DNA of 5,928 bases from Ruminococcus flavefaciens (GTDB lineage Bacteria; Bacillota; Clostridia; Oscillospirales; Ruminococcaceae): contig CADBQF010000178.1 in the NCBI GenBank assembly GCA_902796705.1, forward strand, positions 1-5,928. The letters run 5' to 3'. Shown piece after piece: positions 1 to 5,842 of the stretch (the first letter of the stretch is position 1; every line of letters begins with the position of its first letter). The notes under the pieces were generated by a model, which was not told the origin of the DNA, made no database searches, and was given only the letters and a program-made list of their open reading frames with translations. A program made the position numbers and the translations under genes.

Positions 1-42
1 AGCACCGCCGCCGCTCAGTACGAGACCGATCTTGTTATTCAT
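1..42 (-). CDS. Patatin-like phospholipase family protein, N-terminal fragment (runs off the left edge)
   Basis: Only the first 14 codons are in the window, reading MNNKIGLVLSGGGA on the minus strand. The hydrophobic strand followed by GGG is the typical opening of bacterial patatin-like phospholipases, where the glycine-rich loop (GGGxxG) forms the oxyanion hole before the GxSxG nucleophile. The Arg-Gly that usually follows, and the catalytic Ser and Asp, lie outside the window. The start is well supported: an AAGGAGG Shine-Dalgarno at 49-55 sits 6 bases upstream, and an excellent promoter lies at 73-101. Such enzymes hydrolyse acyl esters of lipids, usually at the cytoplasmic membrane; the substrate cannot be told. 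Other Rossmann-like proteins can also begin with a GxGG loop, so the family call is likely but not certain. Confidence 0.65.
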   Translation of the reverse strand, partial: MNNKIGLVLSGGGA

Positions 43-72
43 ACAGATCCTCCTTAATGTTTTGTCATACAC

Positions 73-101
73 ATTATACCACACAATAAAAAAAATATCA
101 A
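73..101 (-). promoter_or_regulatory. Sigma-A promoter of the left-edge minus-strand gene
   Basis: Read on the minus strand, TTGATA (-35, bases 96-101) is followed by exactly 17 bases and then TATAAT (-10, bases 73-78). The three bases before the -10 are TGG, giving the TGnTATAAT extended -10 form. The start codon at 42 follows after a leader of about 25 bases with a strong Shine-Dalgarno. Five of six -35 bases and all six -10 bases match consensus, so strong vegetative expression is expected. A run of eight A/T pairs fills part of the spacer. Confidence 0.85.
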
Positions 102-383
102 CATCAATTGATACATTGTGAGCAGATGTATTTAGAACTTGTCCGCACCGGAATGTGTCCACAAAGAAAACATCTGTTATTAATATCTGTAAAAAAATAC
201 GCCTATATTACCGTGAGTATATCGAGCTTTCTATTGTCAAAATTAACAAATATGATAGTGTTGGTAGATACTATACTATATAATATTTGCTATTTTTTGC
301 TTTTTCGTCATTATTACCAAAAAATTGTATAATAATTCTAACTGGTAACGTGACTATCATACGCATTTTCTGCACTCTTTCGC

Positions 384-412
384 TTGAAAAAATATACAGA
401 CTGTGATATAAT
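384..412 (+). promoter_or_regulatory. Sigma-A promoter of the deaminase-like / GGDEF receptor pair
   Basis: TTGAAA (-35, 384-389), a 17-base spacer, then TATAAT (-10, 407-412), preceded by TGA so that it is also an extended -10 (TGnTATAAT). Transcription would start near 419-420, giving a leader of about 28 bases that contains GAGGTGAT (437-444), an exact match to the 3' part of the anti-Shine-Dalgarno complement, just before the ATG at 448. No other promoter is visible before the second gene at 1206, so this one probably drives both. Confidence 0.85.
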
Positions 413-447
413 ATATCTATACCAAATATACAGCAAGAGGTGATATA

Positions 448-1191
448 ATGCAGTACGAGACTATTTTTAAATCAGCATTTGATACAGCATCAGCACGAAT
501 AAGCAGCGGTCAGTTCGTTCCGCCGGACGAGACGATATGTGTAGTCTGTTCCAAGAGCGGAAAGCTCTTTACCGGTATAAGCAGACAGATGAATATGGGG
601 GGTTCTGTCACTACGATCCATGCTGAGATCGAGGCGATACAGCAGATGATATCTGCCGGAGAATCATCAGTCGAGGCCCTGCTTCTCATAAACACCATGT
701 CAAGAGTGCCTATGATCCCGTGCAACGGCTGCATGGCACAGATAGTCTCCCTCGATCAGGGAAATACATCTGCACAGATAATGCTCCAGGACAGAGTTAT
801 CCCGATAAGTGAGATCGGCAATTTCACAGGTGCGAATTCTCCGCTCTCGGCTGCCCCTGTTCCGAGTTCTCCTTACAGCAGCGTGTCTGTTCCGCAGCCG
901 GCAGCTCCTATGTTCGCTCAGTCGATGAATTACGGCGGTACGTCTGTAAACTTCATGAATGCAGCTCCCTTGAATCCTTCTCCTTTCGCCCAGCAGTCAA
1001 GCATGAGCAGACCGCCGGGAACGATCAATATGAGCGGATCAAAGGGCAGCCTTCTCAAAAATAAGGTCGATTCGCTGATGGAAGTCGTGGAAGACGACGA
1101 TGACGATGCAGATTTTCTCGATGAGGAAGAGGAAGATGCACCGAAGAAAAAGAAAAGATTCGGTCTTTTTGGCAGAAGTAAAAAACAATAA
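448..1191 (+). CDS. Cytidine-deaminase-fold protein with disordered acidic/basic C-terminal tail
   Basis: A 247-residue protein. Residues 1-125 look like a cytidine deaminase-like zinc domain: H58-A-E60 supplies one zinc ligand and the proton-shuttling Glu, and P91-C92-x-x-C95 supplies the other two ligands, with the spacing seen in nucleoside deaminases. The strand before it (CSKSGKLFTGIS, 34-45) matches the family's first core strands. However, the N and E that grip the ribose in classical cytidine deaminases (GxNxE) appear here as S45 and Q47, so nucleoside deamination is not assured. Residues 130-200 are a Pro/Ser/Ala/Met/Asn-rich linker, 212-230 is strongly acidic (a run of five Asp and later four Glu), and 233-247 is a basic tail (KKKKRFGLFGRSKKQ). 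Classical bacterial enzymes are only about 130 or 290 residues and lack such a tail. The start has a good ribosome binding site and promoter. The next gene follows after 14 bases, implying cotranscription. The substrate is unknown; a non-catalytic binding role is possible. Confidence 0.8.
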   Translation: MQYETIFKSAFDTASARISSGQFVPPDETICVVCSKSGKLFTGISRQMNMGGSVTTIHAEIEAIQQMISAGESSVEALLLINTMSRVPMIPCNGCMAQIVSLDQGNTSAQIMLQDRVIPISEIGNFTGANSPLSAAPVPSSPYSSVSVPQPAAPMFAQSMNYGGTSVNFMNAAPLNPSPFAQQSSMSRPPGTINMSGSKGSLLKNKVDSLMEVVEDDDDDADFLDEEEEDAPKKKKRFGLFGRSKKQ

Positions 1192-1205
1192 GTGAGGTAC
1201 AGTAT

Positions 1206-2735
1206 ATGAAAAAGTCTAAGAAATCTTTTGCTACACTAAACAGGATCATGATAATCCAGCTCGTACTCATGCTCGCACTCGTGCTTGGCATCACAAAGAC
1301 AGTCAGCGAGAGAACGAGAAAAAACTCTCTCGAACATATGAATACTATCGCTGACGAACGAGCCCAGATCATCGACAACTACGTAACGAATGTTGAAAAA
1401 ACCCTTACAAACTACAGCAAGGCAAAACAGATAATCGATGCTATCGAAAATCCCGATGACGCAGAACTCCAGAAAGCCGCTCAGAAGTATACAGAGCGTT
1501 TCTCAAAGGACGTTGACAACCTCGAAGGTATCTACGTCAGCCTCTGGACTACACAGGTTCTCGCACATACTGATATACAGTACGTTGGAATGATAACACG
1601 TAAAGATCCTGAGCCGCTCAAACAGCTCCAGGACGCAATGCTCAAAGCCGGCGACGGTGTCTACAACACAGGTATCATCATCTCGCCTGCTTCAAAGAAA
1701 CAGATCGTTTCAATGTATAAGGCTGTCTACAACGATAAGGGCGAACCGGTCGGACTCGTTGGTATAGGTATCTACACAGAAGGACTTATCAATACTCTCG
1801 ATAACCTCAAGATCAGAGGTATCGAAGATTCTTCCTACAGTATGGTAAACGTTGCAAACAACGCTATCATCTTCAATGTCGATAAGGAAAAAGTCGGCAC
1901 AGAGACAGATAATACCGATATCATAAATCTCTGCAACAAGTTCAGAGGTTCTGACAAGTCCGGTTCAGGAAACTTCGAGTACAAGAAGGACGGCAAGAAG
2001 TACATCTCAACTTACACCTATATGCCGTCACACGGCTGGATACTCATGATCGACGACGCTAAGAAGGAAGTTTACGCACTTACTATCGCAATGAGATTCT
2101 TCCTCGGTATATTCGGTCTTATTATCCTCGGCCTTATCATCGTGTTCAACTTCATCAGCAGAAGACAGGCACTCATCAACGAGAAGCTCACATCTACTAT
2201 CAAGAAGAACGCAAAGACAAAGGAATCCCTCGCAGTTGCTATGTATCAGGACGTTCTCACAGGTGCAGGAAACCGTATCTCATTCGCTAAGGATATCGAA
2301 GCGGCTGAGGGAAGTGCGGAGCATCCTTACTACTTCCTTATGTGCAATATCAGCGACTTCAGCGGTATCAACGCCCAGTACGGAAACGATGCCGGCGATG
2401 CAGTCCTCGCAAATACCGCAAGCACTCTCGAAGATGTATTTGAAGGTCAGAAAGTATATCGTACCGGTTCTGACGAATTCGTCGTTATGATAAAGGCAAA
2501 CGCAGAAGAAACAACAGAAAAGGATATAATGAACCAGGTAAATATGGCTCTCAGACAGCTTTCAATAGCTATAGACACCCCCGGAGGAAATGTCTATGCC
2601 AAGTATAAAATGGCTGTCCTCAAGAAGAGCTACGATATCAATACCGCTGTTATTACAGTCCTCAAGGATATCGTAAACCTCGGCGGAGTAGCAATGTACG
2701 GTCAGGTAGAATACCGTGACTTCGACGAGAAATAA
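1206..2735 (+). CDS. Membrane receptor: dCache-like sensor domain plus degenerate GGDEF domain
   Basis: A 509-residue inner-membrane protein. A basic N-terminus precedes a first membrane helix (about 13-30). Residues 31-290 form an extracytoplasmic sensor resembling dCache, with VLAHTD at 118-123 and a KAVYNDKGEPVGLVGIGI strand pair at 172-189, and a second lobe ending SHGWILMI (275-282). A second membrane helix spans about 293-317. There is no clear HAMP, only a short helical linker, then a GGDEF-type domain from about 348. D-x-LTGxxNR is kept as DVLTGAGNR (349-357), and N389 and D398, which contact guanine in diguanylate cyclases, are conserved. The first metal-binding Asp is N381, the signature is GSDEF (421-425), the RxxD inhibitory site is absent (F and Q at those positions), and the usual SIGVA strand is replaced near 467-472. 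Diguanylate cyclase activity is therefore doubtful; GTP binding or a purely protein-level signal is possible. GAGGT at 1194-1198 supports the start. It is probably cotranscribed with the deaminase-like gene and ends before a strong terminator. Confidence 0.85.
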   Translation: MKKSKKSFATLNRIMIIQLVLMLALVLGITKTVSERTRKNSLEHMNTIADERAQIIDNYVTNVEKTLTNYSKAKQIIDAIENPDDAELQKAAQKYTERFSKDVDNLEGIYVSLWTTQVLAHTDIQYVGMITRKDPEPLKQLQDAMLKAGDGVYNTGIIISPASKKQIVSMYKAVYNDKGEPVGLVGIGIYTEGLINTLDNLKIRGIEDSSYSMVNVANNAIIFNVDKEKVGTETDNTDIINLCNKFRGSDKSGSGNFEYKKDGKKYISTYTYMPSHGWILMIDDAKKEVYALTIAMRFFLGIFGLIILGLIIVFNFISRRQALINEKLTSTIKKNAKTKESLAVAMYQDVLTGAGNRISFAKDIEAAEGSAEHPYYFLMCNISDFSGINAQYGNDAGDAVLANTASTLEDVFEGQKVYRTGSDEFVVMIKANAEETTEKDIMNQVNMALRQLSIAIDTPGGNVYAKYKMAVLKKSYDINTAVITVLKDIVNLGGVAMYGQVEYRDFDEK

Positions 2736-2770
2736 TGTGACTGCTTACCAAGTTGTTCTATACCTCAAAA

Positions 2771-2810
2771 GCGGGGAGATGCTTCATGCAAGCATCTCCC
2801 CGCACTTTTT
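2771..2810. terminator. Bidirectional intrinsic terminator between convergent operons
   Basis: A perfect 14-bp stem (GCGGGGAGATGCTT at 2771-2784 and its complement at 2790-2803) closes a 5-base loop (CATGC). On the plus strand it is followed by AC and then TTTTT (2806-2810), ending the deaminase-like/GGDEF unit 35 bases after its stop codon. On the minus strand it is followed by TTTTGAGG, so it can also end the hflX operon, whose stop is about 50 bases away. The GC-rich base of the stem makes it a strong terminator in at least the plus direction. Confidence 0.92.
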
Positions 2811-2859
2811 CCGCCTGAAGCGAAAATATCCATATACTGACCGGACAGGAGGCATTTCA

Positions 2860-4110
2860 TCACTCGCTTGCATACTGCCCGGCTTCTTTTATCAGTTTGA
2901 TATCAACGAGGGCATCTATGAGAGTGCCTTCGCCGGAATACTCCTCTGAGAAGATCTTGCCGTCCCTGCGTATTTTCCCGATGAAAGCGGTCTTGTCATA
3001 GGGGACGAGGAGCTTCATTCTCCTTGATGTTTCGGGGATATTTTTTATTATACATTCAAGCAGTCTGTCGAAGCCGGTCTTTTCCCTTGCACTGATGAGG
3101 ACAGTTGAATCGTCCTCGAACACGCTGTCGGAGAACCCCGGAATATCGGCTTTATTCATGACATTGACCTGCGGTATGCCGTCGCAGCCGAGGTCTGAGA
3201 GGAGCTTGCGTGTAACTGCTGCCTGCTCGTCACGCTCCGGAGATGAAATATCCTGAACGTTGAGAATGATATCGGCAGCAGCGGCTTCTTCGAGCGTTGA
3301 TTTGAATGCTTCTACAAGGTCATGCGGCAGGCGGCGTATAAGTCCTACCGTATCGATGAGCATAACGCTGCGGCCGTCGGGAAGTTCTATCGAACGAGAA
3401 GTTATATCGAGCGTTGCAAAGAGTTTATTCTCTGCAAGGACACCTGCGTCTGTAAGGGCATTGAGCAGAGTTGATTTTCCGACGTTTGTATATCCGACGA
3501 TAGCTGCACAAAGCACACCGTCCTTTTTGCGTCGTGAGCGTGAGAAAGTACGGTGCTTTTTAAGTTCTTCGAGTTCGTCTTCGAGATAATTTATCCTGCG
3601 GCGGATATGACGCTTATCCGTTTCGAGCTTAGTCTCGCCGGGGCCTCTTGTTCCGATGCCGCCTCCGAGTCGGGAGAGAGCCGTACCCATTCCGACGAGT
3701 CTCGGCAGACGGTACTTCTGCTGTGCGAGTTCAACCTGAAGTTTACCCTCTCTCGTTCTTGCTCTCTGTGCAAATATATCGAGAATGAGCGTAGTCCTGT
3801 CGATGACACGCACTCCGAGGATATCTTCGATATTCCTCACCTGAACGCCTGTAAGCTCATGGTCGAATATAACGAGTTCCGCTTCGAGAGCGTCGAGCTG
3901 TTCTTTGAGTTCATTAAGTCTTCCTGCACCCATGCAGGTCGCCGGATCGTATGTCTGTTTTTTCTGAATGACTTTTCCGACAACTTCCGAGCCGGCAGTC
4001 TGAGCGAGTTCTTCGAGTTCGTCTATGGAAGCTTCCGCATCGAATTCGCCTGTATCAACGCAGGCAAGAACAGCTTTTACGGGGATATCTTCGGTCTTGT
4101 TTTCGTACAT
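2860..4110 (-). CDS. hflX: GTPase HflX, ribosome-associated
   Basis: A 416-residue protein, the usual size for HflX. The N-terminal domain (about 10-130) contains the family's YDPATCMGAGRLNEL region (54-68) and LILDIFAQRARTREGKLQVELAQ (108-130). The glycine-rich HflX signature GGGIGTRGPGETKLETDKR follows at 149-167, then a charged coiled-coil helix (about 170-196). The G domain has G1 GYTNVGKST (206-214), switch region FATLD (231-235), G3 DTVG (253-256), G4 NKAD (319-322) and G5 SA (340-341). HflX binds the 50S subunit and, in E. coli, splits stalled 70S ribosomes during heat or other stress; some homologues dissociate hibernating or antibiotic-stalled ribosomes. All GTPase motifs are intact, so it should be active. 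It is the last gene of the minus-strand operon, starting 3 bases after the hslO stop with its ribosome binding site inside hslO, so translational coupling is likely. Confidence 0.97.
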   Translation of the reverse strand: MYENKTEDIPVKAVLACVDTGEFDAEASIDELEELAQTAGSEVVGKVIQKKQTYDPATCMGAGRLNELKEQLDALEAELVIFDHELTGVQVRNIEDILGVRVIDRTTLILDIFAQRARTREGKLQVELAQQKYRLPRLVGMGTALSRLGGGIGTRGPGETKLETDKRHIRRRINYLEDELEELKKHRTFSRSRRKKDGVLCAAIVGYTNVGKSTLLNALTDAGVLAENKLFATLDITSRSIELPDGRSVMLIDTVGLIRRLPHDLVEAFKSTLEEAAAADIILNVQDISSPERDEQAAVTRKLLSDLGCDGIPQVNVMNKADIPGFSDSVFEDDSTVLISAREKTGFDRLLECIIKNIPETSRRMKLLVPYDKTAFIGKIRRDGKIFSEEYSGEGTLIDALVDIKLIKEAGQYASE

Positions 4111-4113
4111 AGA

Positions 4114-4989
4114 TCAGTTTTCCTCCGCAAGCTTCCTGATCTCGTCAGGAGTGAATACGTATTCTTTACCGCAGAAATGGCAGCTCACGGAAGTATCCTT
4201 TCCCTCGTCTGCAATTTCGAGGAGGTCTTTTTTGCCGATGCTGACGAGAACTCTCTCTGTCCTCTCACGGCTGCAATCGCATGAATATACAGGCGAAGCA
4301 GAATCAAGCTCGTTCGGTTCAAGACCGTCAAGGAGCATACCTGCTATCTCCTCCGGAGTCTTTCCCTCGTCAAGGAGCTGAGAGAGCGGCTTCATGGCGG
4401 CGACGTTCTTTTCTATCGTGTCGATACATTTTTCATCTGCGAACGGCAGGAGCTGAACGAGATAACCTCCGGCTGACTTCACAGAGAGGTCGGTATCCAC
4501 AAGCACACCGAGACTGCAAACAGTCGGTATCTGCTCGCTCGATGCGTAATAATTGGCTATATCCTCTGCAATTTCTCCGGAAACGAGCGGGATTACTCCG
4601 ACATACGGCTCTTTGAGTCCCATATCCTTAACGACAGAGAGCGTTCCGTCCCTGCCCACAGCACCGCCTACATCGAGTTTGCCCTTAGAGTTGAGCGGTA
4701 TCTCAACGACGGGATTTGCAACGCTGCTCTTGACATTTCCACGGCTGTCGGCAACTGCAACGAGCTGACCTGCCGGGCCGTCGCCGTCCACACGGAGCGT
4801 TATCGAGTCGTTTTCGCCTTTGAGCATATAGCCCATGAGCGAAGCGGCTATCGTAAGTCTTCCCAGACCTGCTGTCACAACAGCGGAAGTCTGATGTATC
4901 CTCTCTATCTCTGAAACTATGTCCTTTGCATCGAGAACGGCTGCAAAAGCCGAACCGTCAGCAGATATCATTCTGTATAATTTTCCCAT
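4114..4989 (-). CDS. hslO: Redox-regulated chaperone Hsp33
   Basis: A 291-residue cytosolic protein of normal Hsp33 length. The N-terminal domain carries the family pattern, including TAGLGRLTIAASLMGYMLKG (39-58), the VDGDGPAGQLVAVAD segment (67-81) and GAVGRDGTLSVVKDMGLKEPY (109-129). The C-terminal redox switch is complete: C237-x-C239 and C270-x-x-C273, the four cysteines that hold zinc in the reduced form. Oxidation by peroxide or bleach releases zinc, forms two disulfides, unfolds the linker and turns the protein into an ATP-independent holdase. The start is fixed by AAAGGAG at 4997-5003, 7 bases upstream. It is the middle gene of a three-gene operon: the methyltransferase ends 41 bases before it and hflX starts 3 bases after it. 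I see no good promoter in the 41-base gap, so it is probably transcribed from upstream. Confidence 0.97.
   Translation of the reverse strand: MGKLYRMISADGSAFAAVLDAKDIVSEIERIHQTSAVVTAGLGRLTIAASLMGYMLKGENDSITLRVDGDGPAGQLVAVADSRGNVKSSVANPVVEIPLNSKGKLDVGGAVGRDGTLSVVKDMGLKEPYVGVIPLVSGEIAEDIANYYASSEQIPTVCSLGVLVDTDLSVKSAGGYLVQLLPFADEKCIDTIEKNVAAMKPLSQLLDEGKTPEEIAGMLLDGLEPNELDSASPVYSCDCSRERTERVLVSIGKKDLLEIADEGKDTSVSCHFCGKEYVFTPDEIRKLAEEN
4121..4126 (-). promoter_or_regulatory. hflX ribosome binding site inside the 3' end of hslO
   Basis: GGAGGA on the minus strand lies within the last codons of hslO, 10 bases before the hflX ATG at 4108-4110. The hslO stop (4114-4116) falls between the two. The arrangement fixes the hflX start and suggests that ribosomes finishing hslO reinitiate on hflX. 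Confidence 0.8.
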
Positions 4990-5030
4990 ACTTATGCTCC
5001 TTTATGATATTGATGAGTTTTCTGCGGATA

Positions 5031-5801
5031 TCATATCTCACGCTGTCCGTTCCTGATGCAGCGTGCTGTGTAGACGATACGCTGTGTCTGCGGCGTGGGC
5101 GGAGAAAATGTATCGTCGCCGTACTTTGCGATGACCTCAAAGCCTGCCTTTTCAAGCATGGATTCTATCAGTTCCTCGCTGTAGGCTTTCTCCGAAAAGC
5201 TGTCGGAGCTTCGGGAGTAAAGTCCATTCTCCTCCAGCTCGAAAAACTCTAAATTCATTTTTACTTCGTCAGTCTCACGGTCAAGCGAATTCTCCCAGAC
5301 GCAGTATACATTGTCTGTCTCATAGGTGAACGTGTTGTCAGCGAGTATCTCACGGTGCTTGTAGAGCGTGTTCACATCAAAGATGAACAGTCCGCCCTCC
5401 TCCGAGAAAAACGCCGCCTTGTCAAAGACTTTCTGCACGTCCTCCGCCGACGGAAGATGATTTATGCTGTCCAATGCACAGACTGTTATGTCGATAGTGC
5501 CGAACATATCGAGTTTACGCATATCCTGACAGAGGAACTGTATGTCAAGTCCGCTGTCGAATTTCTTCTCTATCGCAATTCCAAGCATCTCATCAGAATT
5601 ATCTACACCGATAACATCGTAGCCAAGCTTCGACATCTCTATCGAGATGCTTCCCGTTCCGCACGCAAGATCAAGGAGAATATTTCCTTTCGTCGTCTTG
5701 TGCTTTTTTATTATCTCATTGAAATACTCCGCACGCTTTTTATAATCGATGTTCGCCGTAAGATCATCATAATAACGTGCAAAAGCACTGTACCCAGCCA
5801 T
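5031..5801 (-). CDS. Class I SAM-dependent methyltransferase, substrate unknown
   Basis: A 256-residue protein with a Rossmann-type methyltransferase core. Motif I is LLDLACGTGSISIEMSKLG (42-60), binding S-adenosylmethionine; the acidic residue closing strand 2 is D67 in VIGVDNSDEML (63-73); QDMRKLD (92-98) corresponds to the adenine-contacting loop; and CALDSINHL (108-116) is the strand-4 motif. The N-terminus AFARYYDDLTANIDY (6-20) is typical of the small Methyltransf_25-like group that includes Bacillus YqeM. The region from about 145 to 205, rich in aromatic and acidic residues, is the likely substrate lid. The family does not reveal the substrate, and a small molecule, tRNA or protein are all possible. 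The start is supported by AAGGAG at 5810-5815, 8 bases upstream. It is the first gene of the operon with hslO and hflX visible in the window; its promoter is not evident and may lie in or beyond the repeat-like DNA just upstream. Confidence 0.88.
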   Translation of the reverse strand: MAGYSAFARYYDDLTANIDYKKRAEYFNEIIKKHKTTKGNILLDLACGTGSISIEMSKLGYDVIGVDNSDEMLGIAIEKKFDSGLDIQFLCQDMRKLDMFGTIDITVCALDSINHLPSAEDVQKVFDKAAFFSEEGGLFIFDVNTLYKHREILADNTFTYETDNVYCVWENSLDRETDEVKMNLEFFELEENGLYSRSSDSFSEKAYSEELIESMLEKAGFEVIAKYGDDTFSPPTPQTQRIVYTARCIRNGQREI

Positions 5802-5842
5802 TTATCTCACTCCTTATGTACTGTTACAGTGGGAGTTTTTTT

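Larger units (their letters stand above)
43..447. other. AT-rich divergent intergenic region
   Basis: This 405-bp stretch separates two divergently transcribed genes and is clearly more AT-rich than the coding DNA around it. Its two ends hold the promoters and ribosome binding sites listed separately. Between about 102 and 383 I see no convincing gene. A TTG-initiated frame at 108-332 has no ribosome binding site and an Ile/Tyr/Leu-rich composition expected of random AT-rich DNA. Isolated TATAAT hexamers at 279-284 and 328-333 lack a -35 at proper spacing. A long-range inverted repeat (121-129 with 170-178, one G-T pair) could fold as RNA, but has no T-run after it. Confidence 0.7.

Noticed and set aside
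108..332. Plus-strand reading frame of 74 codons in the divergent spacer, including a 26-residue hydrophobic peptide starting at the ATG at 252
   Set aside because: It begins with TTG inside the opposite-strand promoter's -35 region, has no ribosome binding site at either possible start, and its Ile/Tyr/Leu/Phe-rich composition is what AT-rich non-coding DNA gives.
279..333. Two additional TATAAT hexamers as promoters for a small RNA
   Set aside because: Neither copy (279-284, 328-333) has a recognisable -35 at 16-18 bases or a TGn extension, and such hexamers are expected by chance in this AT-rich stretch.
538..552. C31-x-x-C34 in the deaminase-like protein as a separate zinc knuckle
   Set aside because: The cysteines fall in the predicted first core strand of the deaminase fold with no second CxxC pair nearby other than the catalytic PCxxC, so a separate zinc site is unlikely.
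1055..1378. Minus-strand open frame across the junction of the two plus-strand genes
   Set aside because: It mirrors the acidic/lysine-rich codons and the first membrane helix of the real genes and has no start signals.
3553..4284. Long plus-strand open frame (243 codons) antisense to hflX and the end of hslO
   Set aside because: It lies fully opposite two unmistakable conserved genes, resembles no known protein, and is explained by the codon usage of those genes.
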